Assembly: GCF_000485595.1 (NCBI RefSeq)
Contig: NW_014577799.1
Coordinates: forward strand, 2,079 to 40,764
Source: Priapulus caudatus
Lineage: Eukaryota; Priapulida; Priapulimorpha; Priapulimorphida; Priapulidae
Direction: 5' to 3'
Length of the DNA stretch: 38,686 bases
Of this stretch, positions 1 through 10,500 are shown piece by piece. The translations under genes were made by a program, and so were the position numbers. The first letter of the stretch is position 1. The number at the start of each line of letters is the position of its first letter. Under the pieces are notes generated by a model. The model was not told where the DNA came from. It ran no database searches and was given only the letters and a program-made list of their open reading frames with translations.

Positions 1-573
1 GCGCGTGTGGGTGTCGATCATCATATCCTATCCACATAACTTCCGTTCAAACAACAACTAGGTGTAAGCGTCCGCACATCGGCAGCGTGCTAGGGTAATA
101 AGCTTCTGCCGACGCAAGACTGCGAATCGAGGACGCTAGGGGTCGCTTCTCACTTCGCTACTATCAGCGAGGTACAACCCTGTGACTGCGGGTGACAGCG
201 ACACTTCCGCGCTGTGATGTCACAGACCATCTGGGCGGAGCCGCAGTCGCTGTTGTCGGCGCAAAAGTCTCCGTACGAAGATCCTACGAATGCAAGAAAT
301 AAACACGTAATTATTCAAGTTATCAACGTAGCGTAATAGGGTGTGGTGAGATCGAGGTACGAAATGTATAACAGTCATGCATCTCATATTAACTTGATTC
401 GCAGCGGCCTACCCTTCTCACCTTGTCTCTACTCTACCTGTCCTTAATGATCACCGTACCGTTCTTCCCCCTAACTTATCTCTCTCATAACCTTGATTTA
501 GGCTCCTCGGATCATACACATATCGATCATAATATATACATATACATGATATATGATGATATATACGTTTCAG
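1..573. other. Receptor intron/upstream region, no exon recognised
   Basis: The preceding receptor exon should carry the 13-residue Cys-loop (C...F-P-x-D...C); no such frame was seen on the plus strand. It must lie left of the window. Confidence 0.5.
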
Positions 574-711
574 TTGGCTACCGCTCTAAGGAGATGCAGT
601 TCCACTGGGCAGAGCAAGACCCTATACAAATCGATACCAACATCTCATTGCCTCAGTTCAGGTTCCCGCGTCTGTCTATGGTTGGCTGCAGCGCGTTACA
701 CATTCACAACG
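574..711 (+). CDS. Receptor exon a: end of ligand-binding domain, first half of loop C
   Basis: Acceptor tacgtttcag and donor ACG|gtaggt. The exon enters with two bases completing a codon (T+TT would give the Phe of the family's F-G-Y motif) and leaves in phase 1. It encodes GYRSKEMQFHW, then a stretch aligning with glycine receptor 'D-P-V-Q...L-P-Q-F', and ends at C-S-A-L-H-I-H-N, the first half of loop C with its first cysteine. The length, 138 nt, fits the phases. Confidence 0.85.
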
Positions 712-1470
712 GTAGGTAGATGTAAGTCACACATACGCCATCAACCAATGTCATAAACGCATAACTAGGTAAATCACAAATTGACACAATGGTTCGAGCG
801 CCCTCTCCTTCTGTAGCTATAAGTAGTCGCATTACAACGCATTTTCCAAATACTTGAGTGGTTGTGAATAGGGCAATGACCCTGCCCGGCATTTCTATCC
901 TCCTTATTCTACTAGAAGGCCACCGGTATAGGTTTCAATATCGATATACCAAAAATGTATCACTGTGTCTCTACTGATCATATATTTGAGAATAAATTCA
1001 AGTTGTATCAGGTAAGCATAACCAGCTGCTACACAGAGACAAAATTGCTTGCCCGATTGAATAATAAACCTTGTTTCATATTTACACACTCCACCATAAT
1101 TTGCACTACATATATATACTTCTATTATCAAGCAAATTTATATTACACACATTAATAATATTAATTATTTATTCTGGATATTACGTTATTCGTAATAATA
1201 TTGACAAAGTATTACAACGTTGTTATTTATCAATATACACTTAGATGGAAACAACATATAAGGGAATTATAAACGACAGTATTATAGTGCAAATCACTGG
1301 AGTAAATGTCATTGAAATGTCAGTGACACTGTCAGTGAAGGCCTTTCACATAGGTTATGTTAAACGTCAAGCAAAAACACGTGTCAAAAGCAAAAATAAA
1401 ATTTGACAAAGTATAACGTGCTGCCTTCCTTCAAAAAGATGGAATCTGCAGCAAAATTAGTGATTCAACG

Positions 1471-1510
<40 letters not shown>

Positions 1511-3637
1511 TACGCGTGTCATACGTATAATAATTTATTTTCTAAGATAGGCTGTTTGGCTACTCTCTTGTATTCCATGCTTGCAGACAACTTTAGCTGT
1601 CTACAGATGGAGATTACATTGTACAGATTGTATGGTTACTACCTCGTGCACAGCTACATCCCTACCATGTTCCTCGTAGTTTGCTCCTGGATTTCGTTTT
1701 GGCTAGACTACGATGCCACGGCTCCACGCACCACACTTGGTAAATGTTGGACTGCAATGCTGTCTTGCAATGCTGCCATGCAATGTTAACCGGCAATACC
1801 TACCGACAATGTTTGCTTGCAATGATTACCTGCAATACTGTCTTGCAATGTTAACCTGCAATGTTTGCCTGCAATGATTACCTGCAATGTTTGCCTGCAA
1901 TGATTACCTGCAATACTGTCTTGCAATGTTAACCTGCAATGTTTGCCTGCAATGATTACCTGCAATGTTTGCCTGCAATGATTACCTGCAATACTGTCTT
2001 GCAATGTTAACCTGCAATGTTTGCCTGCAATGATTACCTGCAATGTTTGCCTGTAATGATTACCTGCAATGTTGGCCTGCAGTATATAACTGCAATGTCT
2101 ATCTGCAATGTTGGCCTGCAGTATATAACTGCAATGCCTACCTGCAATGTTGGACTGCACTATTTACCTGCAATGTTGGCAAGCAATATCCAAGTTCAGT
2201 GGCATCATAGTCCACGACTTTTTGCATGCTCTAATAGATTACTAACTGTCTTGCTACACCATTATTCCGTAATCTTGATAGTAATTGATAACCAATCAAT
2301 ATAAATCAATAATTGATGAGTACCCTTCATATAAATCGACATTCAACAAATATCTCAATAACCATTCCACAATCTCGCTAGTAATCACTGTTTGGTCAAC
2401 TTCCGACAGGTTTCACCACGCTGCTGACAATGTTCACACATAGTTCAGTGGTGCAGCTAACTCTGCCACCCGTCGCCTACGCGAAGGCCATAGACGTCTG
2501 GTTCAACACATGCAACTGTTTCGCGTTTCTCTCGCTGCTAGAGTTCGCCGCCGTCAACTACCTGACAAGAGCCGAGAACTGGGAGCAGGATTGCACGAGG
2601 GTAACGATAACGTGTGTGCATGCGTACGTGTGCGTGTTACTTACTTCTGAGCAAAAGAACAAGCAGTAGTACACGAAGGTAATGTGTGTGCGTGTTTGTG
2701 TGTTGTGTGTGTGCGTGCGTGCGTGCGTGCGTGTGGGCGTGTGTGCGGGAGTGCGTGCGTGCATGCATGCGTACGTGTGTGTATATAATATACGTGCGTG
2801 CGTGCGTGAGTGTGTAGCAGGATTTTTCGAACACTTTTTTATCAAGTCGCATAGTTTGAGCGTATAACAAATGGTAGGTTATACAAAGAATTTCCTGAAT
2901 GTGATAATGACACGGTGGCATGTGCGTGTGCACTCACTTATGAGTGGAAGAAGAAATAGATTTCATCAAAGGTATTTCGAACCCATTGCTATGTGACAGA
3001 AGAAACGTGATTTCTCGAAGACATTTCAATCGCAAGTGGCACAGTCCGAGCTTCTACTAAGCAGTATTTAGAAGTTGTACTCAATCATAACCCACCTAGT
3101 TCGAACATTCAAAGACGGGGTAGCTCACCCACAGGATCTTGTGGTCATACTTTTTACTAGAAGGTGGACTCACCCATAATATAAGTGATATAGTTTAAGC
3201 ACACAACAAATGGCAACTGGGGAAAAGGGATGCTCACCCTCCGAGCCACAATCATGACGTCTGCAGTGCATTTCAGCTATTAAAAAAATTCACTTGAGCT
3301 CGAATTTTTGCAGAAAAACACTCAGAAGGTGGCAGCACTGCAGCTAGTTGACGAACCAGGCCACTCAGACTCTGCAGAGGCCGCTTCCGTTCTTTCGTGT
3401 GGCACCGTCAGAGGCAGCGCAGCCAGCGACGCAAGCGAGGTGCATAGAGCTCGACACTGCCTAAAGCTGGTAGCTTGTTGCGCGAGCGGCAGTAATGGCG
3501 GAAAAGCGACGTTGCTCGACGTTGTTTCGAGGATCCTGTTTCCGCTCGCATTCGCACTGTTTTTGCTGGGCTACTGGTCAGCGTACTTTTTGCATCGCGA
3601 GACACACGAGTACGATCAAATCGGCTGCGAATCGTAG
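574..3637 (+). CDS. Cys-loop ligand-gated anion channel (glycine receptor/GluCl-like), 3' part of gene, four exons
   Basis: Joined exons 574-711, 1587-1739, 2410-2600 and 3314-3637 give about 267 residues of a pentameric ligand-gated ion channel subunit of the plasma membrane. Splice phases agree at all three joins (1, 1, 0). Seen in order: the end of the extracellular domain with a loop C cysteine pair (C-S-A-L-H..N-F-S-C, 11 residues between), TM1 starting GYYLVHSYIP, TM2 starting GFTTLLTM, TM3 starting AKAIDVW, a cytoplasmic loop of about 75 residues, TM4 (ILFPLAFALFLLGYW) and a short tail. The second cysteine pair is known from glycine, glutamate-chloride and histamine-chloride receptors and is absent from GABA-A subunits. 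No glutamate lies before TM2, so anion selectivity is inferred. The signal peptide, the ligand-binding core and the Cys-loop itself lie left of the window. Ligand unknown. Confidence 0.88.
712..1586. other. Receptor intron
   Basis: AT-rich. Contains a dyad gtcagtgacactgtcagtga at 1319-1339, similar to sequence at 37.5-37.8 and 38.2 kb, and the TGCG microsatellite. Small open frames here have no recognisable product. Confidence 0.7.
1469..1515. repeat. (TGCG)n microsatellite
   Basis: About 11 TGCG units in the receptor intron before exon b. Confidence 0.95.
1587..1739 (+). CDS. Receptor exon b: loop C second cysteine, TM1, start of TM2
   Basis: Acceptor ccatgcttgcag and donor CTTG|gtaaat; 153 nt, phase 1 to phase 1. 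Encodes D-N-F-S-C (closing loop C), the pre-TM1 strand, TM1 with GYYLVHSYIP and W-I-S-F-W, then D-Y-D-A-T-A-P-R-T-T-L-G leading into TM2. The ion-selectivity stretch reads A-P-R where most anion channels read P-A-R. Confidence 0.9.
1752..2190. repeat. 13-bp minisatellite with 78-bp higher-order unit
   Basis: Basic unit CTGCAATG(T/A)TTGC-like, 13 bp. Six variants in fixed order (TTGCAATGTTAAC, then CTGCAATGTTTGC and CTGCAATGATTAC alternating, then CTGCAATACTGTC) form a 78-bp unit repeated from 1843, 1921 and 1999. The right end is more diverged and contains CAGTATATAACTG. It lies in the receptor intron between exons b and c. The long open frame through it on the minus strand is an artefact of the repeat. 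Confidence 0.92.
2410..2600 (+). CDS. Receptor exon c: TM2 and TM3
   Basis: Acceptor cttccgacag and donor ACGAGG|gtaacg; phase 1 in, phase 0 out. Encodes TM2 (GFTTLLTMFTHSSVV), the extracellular TM2-TM3 linker (LPPVAYAKAIDVW) and TM3 ending LEFAAVNYLTR, all close to the family consensus. It ends at E-Q-D-C-T-R at the start of the cytoplasmic loop. Base composition is more GC-rich than the flanking introns, as expected for real coding sequence. Confidence 0.92.
2612..2815. repeat. GT/TGCG-rich microsatellite tract
   Basis: Interrupted (GT)n, (TGCG)n and GTGTGCGTG runs just after receptor exon c. Alternating purine-pyrimidine sequence, so it could adopt Z-DNA. It opens arginine/cysteine- and histidine/threonine-rich false frames on both strands. 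Confidence 0.93.
2816..3313. other. Receptor intron
   Basis: No gene or clear element after the microsatellite; short imperfect repeats around gctcaccc only. Confidence 0.6.
3314..3637 (+). CDS. Receptor last exon: cytoplasmic loop, TM4 and stop
   Basis: Acceptor gaatttttgcag, entry in phase 0, 107 codons then TAG at 3635-3637. The first 70 or so residues are Ala/Ser-rich and variable, typical of the TM3-TM4 loop. Then D-V-V-S-R-I-L-F-P, the family's conserved lead into TM4, TM4 itself with YWSAYFL, and an 18-residue hydrophilic tail. An ATTAAA at 3757-3762 could be the polyadenylation signal. Confidence 0.85.
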   Translation, partial: KNTQKVAALQLVDEPGHSDSAEAASVLSCGTVRGSAASDASEVHRARHCLKLVACCASGSNGGKATLLDVVSRILFPLAFALFLLGYWSAYFLHRETHEYDQIGCES

Positions 3638-3696
3638 TAAAATACGATGCCTAGCGGCTCGTGCGTCGGAGCACGAGTTCTTACTAGCTATGTGTT

Positions 3697-3990
3697 GTAG
3701 CAAAACAAGGTGTCTAGGTGTTACACGTCTGCTAGGCAGCATGGTGAAATTTGACGATTAAATTTCACGCGTCAGCTAAGCATCGTACTGAAACTTGCGA
3801 AGTACAAATGCCGCCCGATGACATATGTGTCGTAGTGAAACATGGCGTCTAGGTGTGCTACGTTGGCTATTTATGTATTTATTTACTTTGTTATTTTTAA
3901 CCACGGATACCCTGTCAGTACAGAGTATCTTCTGAGGCTCTAACAGACCGCTACCATAGTGAAACATGGCGTCTAAACGTTATGAGGTCG
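3697..3990. repeat. Three dispersed copies of GTAGTGAAACATGGCGTCTA downstream of the receptor stop
   Basis: gtagcaaaacaaggtgtctaggtgttacacg (about 3697), gtagtgaaacatggcgtctaggtgtgctacg (about 3829) and catagtgaaacatggcgtct (about 3956), spaced near 130 nt. They could be 3' UTR sequence or remnants of a tandem repeat. Confidence 0.6.
3744..3768 (+). promoter_or_regulatory. Perfect 9-bp hairpin overlapping a possible poly(A) signal
   Basis: GTGAAATTT-gacgatt-AAATTTCAC forms a perfect stem with a 7-nt loop, 107 nt after the receptor stop. ATTAAA at 3757-3762 overlaps the loop and second arm. It may be the receptor's 3' end signal; function is inferred only. Confidence 0.35.
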
Positions 3991-4404
3991 GCAATGGATT
4001 GTATTAAAAGACATTGTCTAAACATGTTACAGCAGATTGATGTTTACAGCTTGGGTAGTTTCTTAAAATCAAGATGCTAGAAAATTTCTCAAACGTTCTC
4101 AAACCCTCTATCAGATTAAAAGTAAGATTTTGACACTAAGAATATAAAGCAGGAATTTACAAAACCCATAAAAGCTCTCTGTGATCTTATGATGTTTTCA
4201 CCCAAATAACATTTTATTGAGTGCGCCGTAAGAGCGTTGAGAACGTTGTAAGTTTTTTGATAAGATAAATGTCATAAATGTATATATAGTATTAAATTAT
4301 ATGTTAATATATAGTAAACGGATACCAAAACTGTTGTATTACTGTCACAAACATCTGCCCCACTGCACCCTAATGCTCTAGTAGAATGATGATAACTCGC
4401 ATAC

Positions 4405-4522
4405 CTGCATCGTTTGTAGCTTCTTGATGAACTGAATCGCTTGATAGTCCTTACAGCGCACAAATGCCAGCTCAGCTGTCTTCAATTCCTGCTTTTGCAG
4501 AGCGCTTTCTCCGAGAAGGCGC
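4405..4522 (-). CDS. WDR35: WDR35 exon 22, last WDR35 exon in the window
   Basis: Acceptor aatctag, donor CAG|gtatgc, 118 nt, phase 2 to 0. Encodes [11 protein letters not shown] then [16 protein letters not shown], the first TPR-like helices. A good donor follows, so more exons are expected, but none of the remaining ~480 residues was found between here and base 1. Confidence 0.93.
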
Positions 4523-7500
4523 CTAGATTTCACACGTACAAATACATTACACATTAATAGTAATAACATTGCCTTGGCAGATTGGCTTCAACTGAAAGAC
4601 AGCTGCATGAGGTGCTAGGTGCTAAAAGATTAATACAGTTCCCAGTCGTGTGTGTAATATGTATATATATACATATACATCATACTAGTCTGAATTATGC
4701 AGTAGTCATTGAGAGTAGCCTAAGATGAATGAAAGCACACCTACACTAAACACCAGCATGTAGGAGCAGTTAGTAGTCTAGGTTTATACACATTCCTGTA
4801 GTCGTTTGCTATGCATACACCCAACATTGTGAAAAAACACGCGGGGTTGCTTGTGTGTGTGTGGATTGGGGAAGATATTTCCTAGAGTGGTAGGCTTACA
4901 AACTCTACTGACAAGATGTAAATCAATCACATTCTTGTAGTAACCCTTACAGGTGACACAACCTTGCTACCAGGTAATAACTGTTTGTGATGCCAAACAG
5001 TCTATACACCAACCTCCTGCTAAAATTTCATCCACATTATTTTTACTTTCAGCTTCAATTGTGGCATGTGTCAACAATATATTGTGTACCTTCGTCAGTC
5101 TATATGTCAATATTATACATTAGCATGTGAAATGCTTTGCTGGTGATGAATAGTGGTGACAGCTCGCGTTGGAAGTCCTCTCCTACTTCTCTCCATCACC
5201 TCCCCCACCTTCCCTAACTCCTTCCACTTTTCCATTCAACTCCATCTTCCCACTTCCCTTTTCCTTCCTTTTTCCACTATCCCCGTACCCGCCCCTGCAA
5301 TACCCACCTCCTCTCCCTTACCTTCTCTTCTCCTAAACCCCTTGATTCTGATAATACTCTAACACATGCTCACCAAAGTCTAGGATGAGGTTTCTCCTCT
5401 ATAAACTTGAGGGCTTCATCAGTACCCACCTTTTCAAGCAGATCACGGCTGTCTCTTAATGCCTGCAAGATAATGCGCATGCATGCATTACTCTAATTCC
5501 CCACGGGGGAACCTCTGCACAAACGTGCAATCAAACCTGAATATACGGGTCACTCAGAAAACGAGTTCCTGAATTATCCTTTCTAGACAGGTGTTTGTTT
5601 TACAGAGGCAGTTTCACTGTATAACTTCTAATCTAGTAAAATTCTAAAAGTGTTCTTTATAGGCAGGCGACCACTCTATAAAGGTTTCTGCTGCAGTGGA
5701 AGGAGATTCGCTTTGTGAAAACTAGTAACATAGTTTTGCAATTTGCCTGCAACTCCAACAGCTTTTGCAACTCTCTTATCTTATCTCTTATCTTATCTAT
5801 CTGCGAGTCAGCAAAAGCTTTCTTGTGCGAATGCAATTCATATTTTGGCACTCTCGGTGAAAGCCACTGCGCGATACTCTCACGAGTATCGTCTGGCAGA
5901 CCTACACTGGCAAGCTGTATTTGCAGGGCTCTCATGCGTCATGTAAACAATCCCCCAGATTTACAGAGAAGAGAACAAATGACTATTACGTGTATTATTC
6001 GACTCTTGCCTCTCATGCATCGGCAGCGGCAAATACAGAAAATTGGATGACACCAATACTGTCAATAAGCCAGTGGCTGCCCTAATTAGATTGCCTCTGC
6101 GTCCTTCTATAAACTCCATAGTGTGCATGTGTACCGCGGTTCAATTGAAAAGTGTGCTGAAATGATAGGTGCTTCAGTACAACTGTCCCTTAAAAAATCG
6201 TTTGCCTTGGCATCTTTCTAATTTGTTGCAGTGCCCTAGAATTTCGGACTAAACCCACGGCATCACATGCCTAGCATTAAAACAATTAAAATCGTAAAAC
6301 GTCTCCCAAGGCAATGCATGCGTTTCCCTAACAAAAATTTATATTCCATCCCTGTACCTTGATCTCCATTTCCATCATGGCGTCCTTGCTTGGCTGATCG
6401 GGGTCCTTCATAATTTCGTCTAGCAGCACAGCCTTAATCTCAAGGTCAGTGAACTCGCAGATGTAGCCACTGCTGAGTATTGGCTCCTACAGGTGACAGA
6501 GAGAACACACAGATGCTGCATACATTACACTCGTAATACGCCCAACTCTAGCTTCTGCTGAAGCTCATGATATGCCTTCCATGCAGTCGAATCTTACATA
6601 GAGAATTCTGCACAATCACAACTAGAGTGAAATGTCACTTGTCTTTATCATTGTTTACCGTAAATGAGACAGTGACCATATCAGATAGCATCACTCTGCA
6701 TGTGTGCATACTATTCCCGACTAGCCGGTAAAGCTGAACATTTTTCTGTTCACTTAAGTACCTGCCAACTTCGTGGCTAAACTATTGTGTGATTGTATCT
6801 GAAGGTTTACACATCACGCAATGTGGGATGGGTTCTTTGTCGTCATCATTGTGTAGTAATAATTAATGTGAAAAAAACAGTTACGACCTCGTATGTCAAA
6901 GAAACAAAATCTCATAATAAATCTCAAAGATCATAAACTCATAAAGTTAAGTTTACCCACATTATTGTCTTAACTAAACTAGTAAATCTCAAAGTCTTTC
7001 TTCTTTCAAATAATTTCGAATCAATTAACTGGCAAACGTAGTACGATGTTTGAATTTATGCATGGCACCCCTGTCGCTAGTGACTCAGGCAACTACAACC
7101 ATGACTGCGACAACAACAAATTGCTAGGACATGTATATAAAAATATATACAGCACGCGGCTGCTATTGGACAGAGTAGCATAGAAAAGAACACCCTGCAG
7201 GTATGATGGATTTCAAAAATAGGCACAAAAGATCTGCTTCAGTTAAATGAGTTGCAACTTTAGTGGTGGTACTCATAGGTTCATAATTTAATAACACACA
7301 ATTATAGGTTTTATAGTAAGTAGTTTTGACAAGTAGAAGATTACTAAATACAGAGTGATATTGTATGATAAAAATCAGACTCTGTTTTCCAAAATATATG
7401 AATATATCCAAAGGTAGCTTCCTCCAATCCTACCTCTGGTTCCAGGTTTCTGAATATATACATGCGTGTCTTTTCCATCATGGAAAAAAGCTCAGAATTA

Positions 7501-10500
7501 TCCTATGCACAAAAAAAATCCAATTGTTAAATCATCATATCACTTGCTATTACAATATCACGCTGACAACACGCATTTTTTATGTAACACAAAGAAAAGG
7601 TCGAACTCGGAAAAAGCAATTACATGTTGTAGACTGCCAAGGCTGGCTAACGTGTTCACACTATATCTTCCTGCTAGTGTTTGAATTATACCTATAATTT
7701 ATATTACCTCAGCCCACTTCATGTCCCACACGTCTTTTCTTTCAAACTTGAGCAGTTCTCCAGACGTCTCCTGGTCAGTACCATCCTTGTACGATACGGT
7801 AAAATCGTAGAATGTAAGATTGCCAGATATGTCTATGATGGCAAGCCGCCTGTGGGTTGAATTCAAGAACAGGTGTGAGCACCCTAACCCTAACCATATC
7901 AGATAGTTACCAGGGTACGTTCCGGTATACGGGACTGTACCCAGGGTACGTTCCGGCAGTACCCAGGGAGACATAAACCCTATCAGCCATACCTTGATGT
8001 AACACATTCTATTCCAATATAAAAATGCGCGTGTGCCTGCATGTGAAAAGCTATGATCGCTACCTCTTGTCTGATATTGTACAAGTCAGATAAAACTAGA
8101 CCTTTAGAAAATGGTTCACACAGCAGATTCTCATTTCTGCAGAATAATCTTGGTGTGTGAACTGATGGCAATACTATTAGGCATGTACTATACTCTTGGT
8201 ACTATGCTACTAATTCTATTGTGCATAATGTATATTAAAAATGCAATATGTTCATCAATTTGCACATCTTGGGTTCATGATAATACATGTAGTAGCAGTA
8301 CGAAAATAGATCAATGCTGACTCGTGAATTGCGTTCGTGGGAATATGCTCTTACAATGAGCTTACAGCATGTACACTTACGTCGAGGTGCAATTCAGAGC
8401 AATCTGCTGTGGTCGAGTCATAAGTTGGTTCCTGTTTATGAGCGCCACCTGTGGCAAGCTGTAGCGATTCAGGGTACCAGACTCTCGGCCCTAGCAAGAA
8501 TAAATATTGCCAATAAAACGTGTTTAGGAAGATGTACTATTCCAAATGGCTAATATCTTGCCATTAGATAGCGCAACCTGTGCTAGTTCAGGTGATCCCA
8601 TAAGTTTTTAAGTGAAGAAATTTCAATTTTGCATTTCGTATTGGTGCAAATCCACTTTAGGCACCTTAGGTATCACGAAGTGATGCACAGATTTCTGTGT
8701 ATCATCAACCGATGCACAGACTTTCCGTATATCAAGGAATGATGCAAAAACCCTAACCCTAACCCTACAACACTTCGTGATACCTAAGGTTATACTTTAT
8801 AACTTAGGGTTAGGGTTGTGGTTTTTGCATCATTCCTTGCTATACGGAAAGTCTGTGCATCACTTCGTGATACCTAAGGTGCCTAAAGTGAATTTACGCC
8901 TTTATTATTTTCGTCCTCCAAATGCTGGTAAAACTGTCACCAGATAGCTGATCTAATACAATAAAGATAAGCAATCTAAATACATCATCATGATCACTGT
9001 CTCTCTTGTGCATAACAATTTTAACAGTTCAAGCAATGAAACAAAATGAAAGCCAAAATCTTTACGCATCTTAGTAAAAATGCACAAGGGGATCTTTATA
9101 TATCTTTATATCCTCTTATCCTTCTCAAATATCCCATAATATCTTAATCGACTTATTGTATCTACTTACAATGATCAATAACTTGTCTGTTGCCGATATA
9201 CAGCAAATGGGATCTTTGGTTGGCTGAAAAAGTGAAACATGACAACAGTGTGAGCTAAGGTCTGACATATTGCTCATGCATGATTAAAAACAGCCAAAAA
9301 GAACAACAACCTACCACTGAAAAGTACGCCAACAAATCTGTAATAATTATAAATGAATCTGCTGTTAAATTAGGAAAGAGGTACTAGACAGAACCACGAA
9401 AGGTTTTCTTATATATGCTTGTGCACAGCGTGGGACTTGATTGCTATTTAATGTACAGTGAGTCTTCATCAATGTTTGGGATACAGACACCATGAAACAG
9501 GCAAAGTGACATGCACAAATAATGCAGGTCCCTAGTAATTTTTAATCCACTGTATACAATTCTGTCACTGGCATTGGTGTAATTAGCTTTAAAATATGTT
9601 AATGCACTGTAGTTGATTGTATTGCAATTGGTGAATGTGTATCCGAACACGCACATTAATGTCCATCTCTGCCACATTACCTATAACGACAGCATGTGCT
9701 AATATACTTGGCTTTGTGAATTTTAGGTAGCGAACATCAACAAATCATTTAACTGGATGAGCTTAACTTTTGCTTTTGTTTGTTTTTCACAACTTAACTT
9801 TTGCTTGTAACTACTTAAAAACATGATACATGAGGTTCCTATAAATCAAAAGTAATACATGGACTATATAGGCTATTGGATCACATTGAGTTTCAGTCAG
9901 CTCGGCAAATTAGACAAAACGATCATGACTAAAATTTTACGAAAAAAACTAATTATTTTTACATTCAAAATAAGTTGTGTTTGTTTACACTTGTTTTGAT
10001 GTCGTAATTCAGTCAACGTTACCAGGAATATTATAGAAACATGTAGGCCTATAAGGAAATCTTTGGAAATCCGTTTCGTTAACTCACACAGACAACTGAC
10101 TGTACATATTACAGAACAAGTATACTTACACTACCACCTACACAACAAATGACATGCAGGTACAGAGCAAACACACAACAGTGGTAAACATTACACAGGG
10201 AACACGACCACTACGATTATTACGAATCACAAGCCTACTCGAAAATTGCCACGCATCTCCTTGGGTGACGAGTGTGATAGAAGCGTGGGATGCTTTAGCA
10301 CGACCAGGATAGACTACACGGGTGAGAGTGTGTGTGTGCAACGACATCGTCTCCTAAAACCACTCAAGTGCAATGATGCACAGATCTTGGTGCATTATTA
10401 CAAAAGTGCAATGATCTTGACACCGACTCGGCCAAGGTATAGCACATGAGTGCCTAATGAGGATTGCACCGAGATATCTTACCTGCTTCATGTTCTCCTG

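Larger units (their letters stand above)
3638..4404. other. Receptor 3' flank / WDR35 intron 22 start
   Basis: Contains the hairpin and dispersed repeats listed above, then AT-rich sequence. WDR35 exon 23 (expected near Y-F-G-x-F-x-E-A-E) was searched for on the minus strand and not found. Confidence 0.6.

Noticed and set aside
1786-2160. 124-codon frame on the minus strand with repeated I-A-G-x-H-C
   Set aside because: It is the translation of the 13-bp minisatellite; period 39 nt gives a repeat in every frame.
1469-2815. CRISPR-like or other ordered repeat array
   Set aside because: Repeats are contiguous micro- and minisatellites without unique spacers, in an animal intron.
2558-2933. 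His/Thr/Ala-rich frames on the minus strand
   Set aside because: Read through a GT/TGCG microsatellite; no start context or homology.
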